NCBI GenBank assembly: GCA_001766655.1
Contig: MJCC01000002.1
Span: 1,207,027 to 1,271,026 of the forward strand
DNA length: 64,000 nt
Source: Phytomonas francai
Taxonomy: Eukaryota; Euglenozoa; Kinetoplastea; Trypanosomatida; Trypanosomatidae
Direction of reading: 5' to 3'
Each line of letters opens with the position of its first letter. Position 1 is the stretch's first letter. The position numbers and the translations under genes were made by a program. This document shows, in pieces, positions 30,601 to 39,300 of this stretch. Below the pieces are notes generated by a model. It saw only the letters and a list, made by a program, of their open reading frames with translations. It searched no databases and was not told the origin of the DNA.

Positions 30601-31309
30601 CCACCGTAGCGGTATGACGGAAGCTTCGCGATTTGCTTTCACTCATGTTGATGAGCCACCGCGCGAGAGTCGGGAACAAGGTGTCATCAAGCAAAACATT
30701 ATTGCTCAAGGCAAGCTGCGTAAGGGTTTCGAAAAATTTCGGAAATCTTTGTCGAAACCGACGATACTTGGGATCTTTATTGACCAATAAATAAGCAGTG
30801 GCGTCTTCTGGCACACGCACATAAAGTTCCTCTAACAAGGCAGTGATGTCCATCCCATCTGTAAGGGCATCAGCGTCCAGCTCGACTTCCGTAACACCAG
30901 AAGCTTTGACGACTAGATTGAGTATCGTACATAAAGCGCTCACTGGATTACACTGTTTGTATACGCCCAAAATACCATCCACTGCTTGGCTTATTGGAGT
31001 CGTGTTGGTCAGAAGAACTTGTAGGGTTACATCGACAGGAGAACTGTCAGCAGCATCCGGAGCATCCGCCCTATTTTCAGATAGTTTAGCGCTTTTGTCC
31101 TGACTTAAATTTCTGACTGTGGCGCTATGTGGACGTTGGCTTTGGGAAACGGAAGCATCTCTGGAGATTATAGCAGCCTCACCCCTATCGGAGGGATCTT
31201 CCATTGGAAGTGAACCCACACCAAAGCTTTCCTCTGCCAAAGCAAAGGGTACCGGAGAAGGTGCAGGCATGCGCATTTTGCCGTTTCGACTAATTCTCTT
31301 TGGCGGCAT
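27611..31309 (-). CDS. SCC3: Cohesin subunit SCC3 / SA (stromalin)
   Basis: 1232 residues from an ATG, close to the usual length of STAG/SCC3. After a disordered N-terminus of about 90 residues the protein is helical HEAT-type throughout. SKSRSFRHTATVAILGL at about 225-241 matches the conserved SSMRSFRHTATLA of SA proteins. The stromalin conserved domain follows at about 283-350: FFSQAIHQRLRDIAAEIR, LKKWVWNFPDEFI, YLRYFGMTLHDPRPELR. The last 170 residues are Ser-rich and probably disordered. SCC3 binds the SCC1 kleisin and DNA and is needed for loading and keeping cohesin on chromosomes. Nothing suggests inactivation. Confidence 0.92.
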   Translation of the reverse strand: MPPKRISRNGKMRMPAPSPVPFALAEESFGVGSLPMEDPSDRGEAAIISRDASVSQSQRPHSATVRNLSQDKSAKLSENRADAPDAADSSPVDVTLQVLLTNTTPISQAVDGILGVYKQCNPVSALCTILNLVVKASGVTEVELDADALTDGMDITALLEELYVRVPEDATAYLLVNKDPKYRRFRQRFPKFFETLTQLALSNNVLLDDTLFPTLARWLINMSESKSRSFRHTATVAILGLVQGLNEVITQLQNRTVTARVRKDAKEIGEKLESLVHWRDHFFSQAIHQRLRDIAAEIRLCAVQYLKKWVWNFPDEFIANKYLRYFGMTLHDPRPELRAECLDMILQALARVPDAYNRMHLFLQYFANRLVEISNDIDVRCTELAIRVAAMVVRADRDASEGNELLSTEMIDRVLLTLFDERPIVRQAAGVLLKVFIHCRTAAEETEADQIQAATELLCSFIRTLRTQHQERMPEKYLVDALWCPEQPPLILTTYEPILKQVKASTSPLDLVVCVRLLTSLIEKINGKLILGPAPKDDRRNSSHGKKASAAVHKNVDDLVRSVNEGLGLALSGVIAKHRGDPEVLCAVSDSIAALHLPIFTSRQQIASLSDFILELRKATTSVVVPTVIFGVGNTYSALVRAWHALVFSVNPLQSVAQGHLQEALNQILKQLSQAEGDTSSSAKQRFKREDELIHVWGRFSLIASLVPTTDHWDSFKKALLRHIRQDSTVNVAWFRLVAFIMDTAINSLLSQINDMQQADGSISTAQISERVSDMVGFLLKTLEITTEELVHQTESESPPQDSLGTQRDEGGALLSARSLSIHLKVRALGYLYDLVALSYYDVPLNEQYTLVKRFEEVFDVLCTQLREAQEHLKSTTNAYKNDRGIASRISEARHQCTHLEATQMRLVVGLCRLFIFKRLGVGLAPRVLTQWTHSSSKTVSDIFKSLFQVLRSMAGGSFEIERDILIEAYNRCAEVGATPISVDALYQMGSKLASMHFFVADRYYATCKQLVQFAIEFSVTTDPLILQAIIPYCSKLRVTDAIQLLQHDLLKGGDLFINGVNSYVRSFLSSLRRAAKLESATLPSLSPSVKRPREVTLPQHDEDDLLESIAQGLHTAGEPSRRNSAQDSAPDPPHRPDCLARTTSASHSDQISTSARVATGNGWHAPAQSQNSEESEGVFIALSPDDQERSAIKGRHPHRSVVNVPTTQEIVTPSLSEGVDTEIFIATREFE

Positions 31310-31754
31310 TATTTTGGTCTTTGCAAAAGCTATTGCAGCCTTTTCCTGGTAATATTTATGGAGTTTCTTCTATGTATAAAAATCAAAAAAAAAAATTCGC
31401 ATATGTTGGGTTACCTGCTTATCCAAGTCTGTGGGAAAATATGCAGTTTCGAAACCAAATCTGCAATTGTAGAAGGAAAAGAAGGGGAGCTTATAGTCTA
31501 CTCGAATAAATGATGCTCACTGGGAAAATTTCTAGCAAGTAAAGAGCGTAGGGGAGCGAAATATTTAATTTTGAGACCTCTAAAGGGGGTTTTCAGGATC
31601 GACAAATCGGAAGAAATCAAGAATCAAGATGTCAAACATTAAAATCCGATTATAAACCAGTCACGTATTCGTTTAGATATATTGGCTCGGCACTGTCAAG
31701 AATGTGCCGTGCTTTATTACCATTCCTCCTCACATACTTTATGGATGAACGTGG
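31310..31754. other. Intergenic spacer, about 445 bp
   Basis: AT-rich spacer with no gene seen. It should carry the leader of the cohesin gene and the 3' UTR of nothing else on its right-hand side, since transcription runs leftwards into the next gene at 32321. Confidence 0.4.
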
Positions 31755-32321
31755 TCACCGTTGACTTCCTTCACTTAACAATTGCAGCAGCTCTATCGGC
31801 AAGGGAGGAGATGTCTCGCCATCCTGTGTGACCTTTTTGATGTCCTTCAGTGGTGGCGCTGGTTCTTTCAGTAGACCGTTGATGGCCTCCTGTGCACGGT
31901 TTACATACACCGCCTCTACCGCGGCAAGCGGCACACACTCCTCCTCTGGCACAGGCACCACTTCTTCAGCTGCACCAGAATCTAGCGCTTGAATTTTCAC
32001 ATCACAGGTTTCTACCTGCTCGCTTTGGTCAAATCCCGGTGGTAGTTCGACCCCAACGTTTTTTTTTGGAGCATCCATGGCGGGTACCTCTGGCTCTGGA
32101 GTGGCCATATTTGACGCTGCTTGCAAGCTGCTTGTGGGGGGGCTTGGTTGCCGCTGATCTATAATGAGTGCATCTTCCTCAGTGAAATCTTCAAACTTCA
32201 GACCCTTCCTTGGGTTGCTATGTTCACTGTCATTGCTATCACTACTCGAGGAACGTTTTTTTTTATTCCCAGCGGCTGCCGTCTTTGAAGACGACTTTCT
32301 CGAAGTAACTTTGCGGGGCAT
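31755..32321 (-). CDS. Small charged hypothetical protein
   Basis: 188 residues from an ATG. The first 40 or so residues are strongly basic and Ser-rich (MPRKVTSRKSSSKTAAAGNK, then KKKRSSSSDSNDSE), resembling a nuclear localisation signal with casein-kinase-type sites. The rest is acidic and Pro-rich, ending in two predicted helices (RAQEAINGLLKE; LPIELLQLLSEG). No domain recognised. It sits alone between the SCC3 and PSMA1 genes. A nuclear or nucleolar location is a guess from composition. Confidence 0.65.
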   Translation of the reverse strand: MPRKVTSRKSSSKTAAAGNKKKRSSSSDSNDSEHSNPRKGLKFEDFTEEDALIIDQRQPSPPTSSLQAASNMATPEPEVPAMDAPKKNVGVELPPGFDQSEQVETCDVKIQALDSGAAEEVVPVPEEECVPLAAVEAVYVNRAQEAINGLLKEPAPPLKDIKKVTQDGETSPPLPIELLQLLSEGSQR

Positions 32322-32708
32322 TTTTTCCCTTGTTTATAATTATGCAAGGATGATTTGACGTTCTAGTTGACTTACCGCAAATAAAAGGCAGAGAAATGTA
32401 AGAACAAGGATAAAAGGAGCGCTAAATTATATCGCACGCACCCACCACCACTACTCCTACCCTAAATAAGCAGAGGATGCCGTAAAAATCTTCATGGACT
32501 TTGCCAGTCTCAGAAATTCAGCGGTATTGATTATATATTTTTATCATCGGATAAACCATTTAAGCAACTGCCGCTAAAAATACCAAGTCACTTACACCTC
32601 TCCTTCCAGCTGTGAACTCATCACATTTGGGTGAAAAAAAATATATATAATGAGGAACAACACATGCACTCATTTTTCTCATTTCAGAGTATTATCCTCA
32701 TTGATTAC
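32322..32708. other. Intergenic spacer, 387 bp
   Basis: AT-rich, including a short AT tract near 32640. No gene seen. Confidence 0.5.
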
Positions 32709-33506
32709 TTATTCATCTAGGTCCAGCGGCTGTTCCTCGATTACCTCATCCTCTTCATTTTCAGCCTGAACCACACGACTCTCTGGACTCATTTTAAATC
32801 CATCCAAATACTTCCTCGAAGCTTCCTCGTTGAGGATTGTAAAAGGTGTGTCCTTTCCAACCACCGCGATGGTGGTATTTTTAATGTTCAATTCCACTCC
32901 TTCTGAAGTGGCGCAAGCAAGTGCATTTAGAGCGTGTGTCACGAGACTATTCAGTGAGCAGCTCGTGAATGTCAAGTAGTGTCTTTCCAGATATGTCCGC
33001 GAAGCCTGCGAACGTACACCCATGGCAGTTGCTTTGAAGTCAAAGACGTCCCCGGTGGGCAATGTCTGATAAAGGTGTGGCCCTTGGCGATCACTACCAG
33101 CGATGAGGAGACCCACACCGAAAGGGCGCTTTCCTGCAAATTGGATGTGTCTTTGGTGCTTTTCAGCAAGCATATCTGCAAGTTGGTTGATGGGCAAGCT
33201 GCTACCATACATGTAACGATAATTCATGCACTCCTCTCGAATAAAACGGGCCAAAATACGGCCATCGGACACCAGACCAGAAATCGCCATTCCAACGTGC
33301 TCATCCAACTCAAAGACCTTTTCCTGATAAGAAGATAACTCTGCAGCAGGGCTGCGCTTGAGCGCCACGAGAACAGCGTAGTCAGCGCTTTTAGCACCCA
33401 CCGCTGCTGAGCCATTGTTTACCGCTTCGTTTGCGTATTCCAGTTGAAAAAGGCGACCGTTGGGGCTCCATGTGGTAATGTCCGTGTCGTACTTATTCCG
33501 AAACAT
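32709..33506 (-). CDS. PSMA1: 20S proteasome subunit alpha6 (PSMA1 type)
   Basis: 265 residues from an ATG, typical for the subunit. The N-terminus [20 protein letters not shown] followed by QLEYANEAV is the alpha-type signature (YD, SPxGRLxQxEYAxEAV) and matches PSMA1/alpha6 closely. Further family matches are [12 protein letters not shown], the GLVSDGRIL helix, [11 protein letters not shown], and [10 protein letters not shown] at about 165-174. The C-terminal 25 residues are acidic. It is a non-catalytic subunit of the outer ring that helps gate the core particle. Numbering differs between nomenclatures; I use PSMA1 = alpha6. Confidence 0.95.
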   Translation of the reverse strand: MFRNKYDTDITTWSPNGRLFQLEYANEAVNNGSAAVGAKSADYAVLVALKRSPAAELSSYQEKVFELDEHVGMAISGLVSDGRILARFIREECMNYRYMYGSSLPINQLADMLAEKHQRHIQFAGKRPFGVGLLIAGSDRQGPHLYQTLPTGDVFDFKATAMGVRSQASRTYLERHYLTFTSCSLNSLVTHALNALACATSEGVELNIKNTTIAVVGKDTPFTILNEEASRKYLDGFKMSPESRVVQAENEEDEVIEEQPLDLDE

Positions 33507-33689
33507 TTTTGTTCACCTGTTTAAATATGGACGTAAACAAGCACCCTCTATTTTCCTTTCAGGATAATTATTGTGAAAATTATTCGATACAAATAATAGT
33601 TCACTAGTGTTGCTAAACACAAGAGCAATATCCTTTGTTGCCGCTGTTTGCCTAGTGCGTAATATAGTGCTCCCTCAAGTTGTATCACC

Positions 33690-33732
33690 CTACAATGTGC
33701 AAGTCCTCCCACCAAAAAAAAAAAAAGCTTAT
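33690..33732 (-). promoter_or_regulatory. Candidate spliced-leader acceptor for PSMA1
   Basis: On the transcribed strand a run of about 13 T (near 33716-33728) is followed within 40 nt by ACATTGTAG, with the AG at 33690-33691. This would give a 5' UTR of about 184 nt. The pattern is the usual trypanosomatid polypyrimidine-AG signal. Confidence 0.55.
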
Positions 33733-34851
33733 ACCTAGTCAAACTAATTGGTATTATGAAGAAGGAAAATGTATGCCATATAGAGGGAGAAGAGCAATAC
33801 TGGAAATGTGAGTTCTGAATCATAGCAGACTTGGTGTTGGCTCAGTAATCTGCTAAAGATATAAACTTAGTCTTACACAGACATGCATTAATAAATTAGA
33901 AATGAATCAATTTTTCCCCCGAAGTAAATATTTTTTATCATGTATATATGTATGTATATATATACAAATTTAGACTCTCATTCATTTCCCATTTCTAAAA
34001 AATGCAGATAAAGGATCAAAGAAGCATTCAGTGAAAATCTTTCCGCATTGGACCTCCCACTTACAATTCGTTGAAATGGATCTTGTATTTCAAATTAGAA
34101 TTTCAACAGCGTTTTTTCCCGATAGCTTTTTGCAGCAAAGCCTGTTTAGATGTAACTCACCTTAAAACATTCCGATGTACAATGCATTTCCCTTTTTATA
34201 AAAATATTTGGAAATGAAAAGAAAGTTAGCAATTTATCGCATCAAGATAAAAGAGTTAAAAAGCATAAGCAACTTCATCCGTGCCCTATTCATTCCCAAA
34301 GGAAAGAATGCAAGGCATACAAATACTTAAATTTGCATGCTGACACAAAATCACGCCTTTTTAGAATACAAAGGAATGCAAAAAGGGAGGTAAAAAGAAC
34401 TTCTACAAGTAACAAGGGAGAGTTCATTTTTTCCCATCTTTCTATTTATGTACCATAAATATGCTACATAAATACCAAGAAAATATGTTGTCTGTAATGG
34501 GGGAAAAAGGGGATGTGCTGAAGGATTTTTTTACTGTAATCAACTTCTTGGCTCTTGTGTAGAGCATTAAAACATTCTTCTTACCCTGTTACAACTATTT
34601 CTCTTCCTTTCATATAGCTTATTGTTTCTATTTTATTATTAATTATTATTAATATTGTTATTATTCACACAATTCCCTCTACAACAAAATGCTATTTGAA
34701 CTAACACCATCTGATTGCTCCTACAGAAATACAACTATCAGAAAAATCGTATATTAAAAAAAAGAGAAAAAGGGAAAGGGGGGTGGTGAGAAGCAACAAA
34801 AATTATCTTGAAACCCAGTACGCGTCATCGCATGTCTTCTTTTCCTGTCTA

Positions 34852-34873
34852 CCCCCACCCCCACCCCTCTCCC
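34852..34873 (-). promoter_or_regulatory. G-quadruplex-capable tract in the UMSBP-like 3' UTR
   Basis: On the transcribed strand, starting 28 nt after the stop codon, four G-runs of 3, 4, 5 and 5 are separated by loops of 3, 1 and 1 nt. This meets the canonical G3+N1-7 rule. UMSBP/CNBP-type zinc-knuckle proteins bind G-rich single strands, so a link to the upstream gene product is plausible but unproven. Confidence 0.6.
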
Positions 34874-34900
34874 TCTTTTCCAGACGGGACTTCGTCCTGA

Positions 34901-35338
34901 CTATTCCTTAGGCTCCTTTGTGCAGTCGCGCGAAATATGTCCCTCCTCGCCGCATTTGTAGCATCCCTTGTTGTTGGGCTCCTTGGGGCAGTCGCGCAAA
35001 ACATGGCCCTCCTCGCCGCATTTGTAGCATCCCTTGTTGTTGGGCTCCTTGGGGCAGTCGCGGCTGAGGTGGCCGGACTTGCCGCAGTTGTAACAGGTGC
35101 GGCGGTCGCTGCCGGTCGGCGGGTTCGGGCACTCCCGCGAGATGTGCTGCTCGGAGCCGCAGTTAAAACAGGCCCTGACGCCGGGCTGGCGCTGTGCCCG
35201 CTCCTTGGTGCACTCGCGGCTGATGTGGCCGGCCTCGCCACAGTGGAAGCAGGACCGCGAATCGGTGCTGACAGAGGTGCAATCACGGGAGATGTGGCCG
35301 GTTTCACCACAGCGGAAGCAGGTACGCGCAGCAGACAT
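34901..35338 (-). CDS. UMSBP-like zinc-knuckle nucleic-acid-binding protein
   Basis: 145 residues from an ATG, almost entirely six CCHC knuckles (C-x2-C-x4-H-x4-C) beginning at about residues 7, 30, 57, 82, 104 and 127. Each reads like [14 protein letters not shown]. Knuckle three has Gln instead of Gly before the His. There is no other domain. The architecture is that of the trypanosomatid universal minicircle sequence binding proteins and of CNBP. UMSBP binds the G-rich minicircle origin and, in some species, telomeric G-strand DNA; CNBP relatives also bind mRNA. Knuckles five and six are encoded by a near-perfect 66-bp DNA repeat. The coding sequence is clearly more GC-rich than its flanks. 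Whether this is UMSBP itself or a paralogue is uncertain. Confidence 0.88.
   Translation of the reverse strand: MSAARTCFRCGETGHISRDCTSVSTDSRSCFHCGEAGHISRECTKERAQRQPGVRACFNCGSEQHISRECPNPPTGSDRRTCYNCGKSGHLSRDCPKEPNNKGCYKCGEEGHVLRDCPKEPNNKGCYKCGEEGHISRDCTKEPKE
34941..35062 (-). repeat. Tandem 66-bp zinc-knuckle repeat
   Basis: 34941-34996 and 35007-35062 are identical over 56 bp at an offset of 66 bp, or 22 residues: one knuckle plus its [12 protein letters not shown] linker. The identity at silent positions indicates a recent duplication. Confidence 0.85.
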
Positions 35339-35342
35339 AGTT

Positions 35343-35368
35343 ACTCCTTTTTTTTTTTTTTGAGGAGT
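35343..35368 (-). repeat. 6-bp inverted repeat around an A-tract before the UMSBP-like ATG
   Basis: ACTCCT at 35343-35348 and AGGAGT at 35363-35368 flank a run of T on the plus strand, which is a run of about 14 A in the transcript, four bases upstream of the start codon. It could form a small hairpin with an A-rich loop. Confidence 0.5.
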
Positions 35369-36206
35369 TAATAGAAGCTAGTGCTGAATAGGGTTACTTT
35401 TTCTTTTTCGGTGTATAAAAAAAAAATTAGCGAAGATATTAAGAATTATCTTCAAAAAAAAATTCAAAAGGGGGTTTAAAGATATCCAATTTTCTAAATA
35501 AAAATAAAACAAAAACATAAAAGTTGTGTCAATATATTCATGCAATATACTGCCAATAACCTGTCTACATTGAGATTCGTTTGAAATGTATAGAAAAACA
35601 CGTAAACTAGAAGACTAAAGTTTCAAACTTTTTGCCCTACGGATGCAAGTTATCGCCTGTTAATAGTCTAAATTAAATTTTCACACTATAGATTATAAAG
35701 AATTATGGGCGTTTATGCAATAATAATAAGTTTAAATTTTCACCCACAATTCTTTGCTGTCTACTAAAAAAGCAAAAAAAAGTTTCTGGTGATGAATTCA
35801 AACTTAACTGTTTCCCACTACCAACCTTCACCGCTAATATTCTCAAAATGAAATCTCAAATAAAAAACGAAGAAAGAAAACGTATAAAAGAGACAATACC
35901 AACAAAAAAAATGAAGCCCATGATTTCTAGACGGCACCCTGGTTTTCTTTACCAGTTTATTTTCCCCCCTGGAGTAACAGCCCTTGATTTTTTTATTCAT
36001 TTTTTTTTCCATGTAATTCTAATTTAGGTTGCATACAAAGAAATTTCACATCATAGACTTTAAACTCCATTTTTTAAAAAATCTCTAATATAAATATAAA
36101 TATCTGATAGCGCAAATTCACAAAGTTGGGCTATCAAAAACATTTACCATGTTTGAATTTTCTCAAAAAAAAACTTCAAATGAAGGGAATCATTACGATA
36201 GACATG

Positions 36207-36222
36207 AAAAAAAAAAAAAAAA
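36207..36222 (-). promoter_or_regulatory. T16 tract, possible splice-acceptor pyrimidine tract for the UMSBP-like gene
   Basis: Sixteen A on the plus strand are sixteen T in the transcript, the longest pyrimidine run in this spacer apart from shorter T-runs nearer the gene. If used it would imply a 5' UTR of more than 800 nt, so a closer acceptor may be preferred. Confidence 0.3.
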
Positions 36223-36297
36223 GGAGGGATGAGGTGAAGAAAGGAAAGGAAACGAAAGAAATTTGTACGCTTCATAAACTAAATTACAACTTTCAGA

Positions 36298-36340
36298 CCC
36301 CCCCCCCCCCCCCCCCCCCTCCTACACACACACACACACA
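36298..36340. repeat. C22 homopolymer followed by (AC)n
   Basis: Twenty-two consecutive C at 36298-36319, then about nine AC units to 36340. In the transcript this is (GU)n followed by G22, starting about 42 nt after the clathrin stop codon. Confidence 0.9.
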
Positions 36341-36381
36341 ATCTACTATTTCGACCACTGCCACACCCCTCCGGGCCCGGC

Positions 36382-39300
36382 TTAAAAAGGCCTCCCCGTG
36401 CTGAATTGTCCTGGGTTGGCGTAGATGTTGTGCGTCGGCGCTATCGGCGGGGCCCCGGGGGTGAACCCCGCGGCCGTGGACTCGATCATCAACGGGCGGT
36501 TCGCGCCCTCGGCGGGGCCGAGCCGCCGGGCTGCCTCCCTCGCGGCGGCGTGCTCGTCGGTGATCGCGCGCTCAAGGCGGTTGACCTTAGTCATGAGGGA
36601 CTGCATCGTCTGGATGAAGTACGGCATCGCGATATCGGTGCGTTGATTCCGCCACACCTTCTCCATCACGACGGTGGGGTCGAGAATCTCGTAACAGGTG
36701 TAAAGGCAAGTGACGAAGAACTCGGGGTGGTCCTTCACGAAGTAGTCGAGCAATTCCTCGGCCAAGGAGGTGTCGGAGCTCTCGGCGGCGGTTTCAATTG
36801 CGTACTGATAAAGTTTATTTTCCTTAGCAACTCGGATGGCATGCGCGTAATTTTTGTTTTTGCGATGGAGCAGTAAGGCAATCTTACGGAACTCAAACAA
36901 ATGCATTTTCTCTAGCCTCGACGAAAGTTTCTGAAAATCAAAGTTGTCATATAACTCAATGGAGTTACGTAGTGCATCAAAATCCTCGTCCTCAATATAG
37001 AGATCATTTAGAGTCTCGTTGACCTTTTTGAGGTTGCGCTCTTGTATAGCCTCCAAATACGTTCGGATAAGATAAATGGGTGCGTGCTTTTCAACTTCCA
37101 CCATGACACGCTCTGGCTCAACCTTCTTGAAAATGAAAGAGAGGAAATCGTTGAGCATCTCAGGGTGAGTCTTAATGTAGAACCCTATCGCCGAATAGAC
37201 AGTATCGTTTGAACCCATCCGCAGAACGGCATCCTTGAATATTTCGTGATCCCAAGCATCAGCAAAATGTTTCATCATAGTGTTCACTGCAGCCATCCAG
37301 TCCTCGTTATTTACATGCAGTACGCGTAACGGAAGCCAATGGTGGTATAGCTCGCATACGGAAACCATTTTATGGGTGTTAATTTTTCTGGGGTATATAT
37401 TAATATGTTCCAGCAGCTTCTCTGGTTTGTAGCGAGCTAGAAGGACACCAATCTCAGTGAAGATGCCCATATGGGCCCCTTGGACGCCAGTGGCAGCCCT
37501 GAGCACATTGAGCAATTCTTCCCAGAGCCCGCGGGATTCATAGCGATCCGCCATAGCAATAAGCTCCTCAGCCTTAAGGATGACAGGTAGCGCACAAGCA
37601 TTGGCCAGCTTCATATCACCAGCTAGCATGCAAGCCATATTCACTTCCTTGTAAGTCTGCACTAATCTGGCCTTGTTCGCCGCCTCCACCGCGTCCGAAA
37701 GGTTATTCAGCTTCAGCTCTGTCGTGGCCAAACGTGAGTAATTGTTCGCTAGTCGATACAGTACCTTTGCCGATTCATACAGCTCCTTTTCAAAACACTT
37801 ATCTGCGATATCGCCAATCTTCACGTTGTGTGTCTCCTTAAGGAACTCTTCCAGTTTGACGATTTGCCCTGTTCTAGCGTATGTAAATGCTAGAGCGGTA
37901 TCGATCTTGCCGTCCTTTGAGCGCGAACACGTGCGCGCCATTAAAAGATACTTGATAAGATCCGCATACTGCTTGGTCCGCTCGGCTGCAGCCATTACCT
38001 CGGCAACAGCATCCGCGTTTTTACCACGAATCAGGCACTCGACACCGTCGTGGATTTCGTCTTCCTTCACCAAGTACACACCCAGTATTGCCCACGCCTC
38101 CGGTATATCCATTTTCTGTGCAAAGGAGCGGGCTCGGGAGAGATCCTTGAGGTTCTCCAGGAGCACGTTCATAGCCTCTTTCTTCATGTTGTGACGATCA
38201 TACACAACGAACGCAACCTCGTACAATTCCGCGCCGATGGCCAAATTGGCGATATTCGCAGCGTCGTAGTTCTCAAGACTCATGACGTAATCCATTACCT
38301 TATCCTTGTGCGTGCGGACGGCAGACATAATGAGGAGGTTCTCAAGATAACGATTTTTGCGGAACTTCCCGTACAGTACAATTTGCTCGAGCAACGACGT
38401 CAGCTCCTCAATGAGGTTTGCGTTCATGAACGCGCGCACAGTTGTGCTTACTTCCTCGCTTATCTGAGCCTCTGGAAGAGCAGTTTGGTGAACTGCCTCC
38501 ACAAGTTGGCGGCGCTCAGGGTTGTCAGAGGACAACAAAGTTACCCAAAGATCAAGATTCTGTGCCTTGACAAGGTAACGCGCCAAATGGCTGTACATGT
38601 TATTCTTTTGACAGAGTTTCACAATCGCCTCGCTGCAGTTCCCGCGCGTGTAGGCAATGTAGGCTAAGTTGGGGTCGGTGTTTTCACAATACTTCCCAAG
38701 TACCATTGGGTCGTAGTATTCGTTTTCCAACAGAAATGTCTCCGGACTCTCACCACAGTCCACGTAGATCTTACCGAGCGCATTGAAGAGTGCAACGTCT
38801 GTTTTTTTCTCGGAGCAACGATCCTGGATCCATTCCCTGATGAGACTCAAACGACCGGTACTTTCGGCAACATCGACAAGCTCCTGTATGGGGCACATAG
38901 CACCCGCGGCGTTCAGCACACCTTTGATGTAGTCCTCACCCTTATGGCACTCAATAAGAGCTTGCACCACCTGTGGCGTTTTCCCAGGGCTGCGACGCAT
39001 GACGTATTGCTCAATGCAAGATTCATTACCTGTGTTCACTAGATAGTGAATCATCTCATTCACCATGTTGTGCGCATCACAAACATTAATGAAAGGCCAG
39101 ACATTTGTGAGGCCCTTACCTTTCAAGTAGTTCTTGGTGCGTTCAGGCTCGTAGCAAGGGCTCTCGCGAGTCATGCGCTCCAGCTCCTGTATTTGCCCCA
39201 TCTCCGCCGCTGCTTCAATGTAGCGGAAGTGGACCTCAGGATCCTTTGTGTAGGGAACAATGGCGCCCAGGTAGTAGTAGAGAATTTCAAATAGCCCCTT

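Larger units (their letters stand above)
33507..34900. other. Intergenic region, about 1.4 kb
   Basis: AT-rich spacer between PSMA1 and the UMSBP-like gene. The minus-strand frame at 33548-33823 spans a T13 tract of the transcript and is not a gene. A short TA-repeat lies near 33940-33965. The left end carries the G-rich tract described separately. Confidence 0.55.
35339..36381. other. Intergenic region between clathrin and UMSBP-like genes
   Basis: About 1.04 kb, AT-rich, no gene seen. It contains an A-run with flanking inverted repeat just before the UMSBP-like ATG, a T16 run of the transcript at 36207-36222, and a C22 tract at 36298-36319 with an adjoining (AC)n run. Confidence 0.6.

Noticed and set aside
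33548..33823. 91-residue minus-strand frame upstream of PSMA1
   Set aside because: It spans the T13 pyrimidine tract and splice acceptor; hydrophobic, repeat-driven sequence.
34849..35310. 153-residue frame overlapping the UMSBP-like gene
   Set aside because: An Ala/Pro/Ser/Arg-rich shadow in another frame of GC-rich zinc-knuckle repeats.
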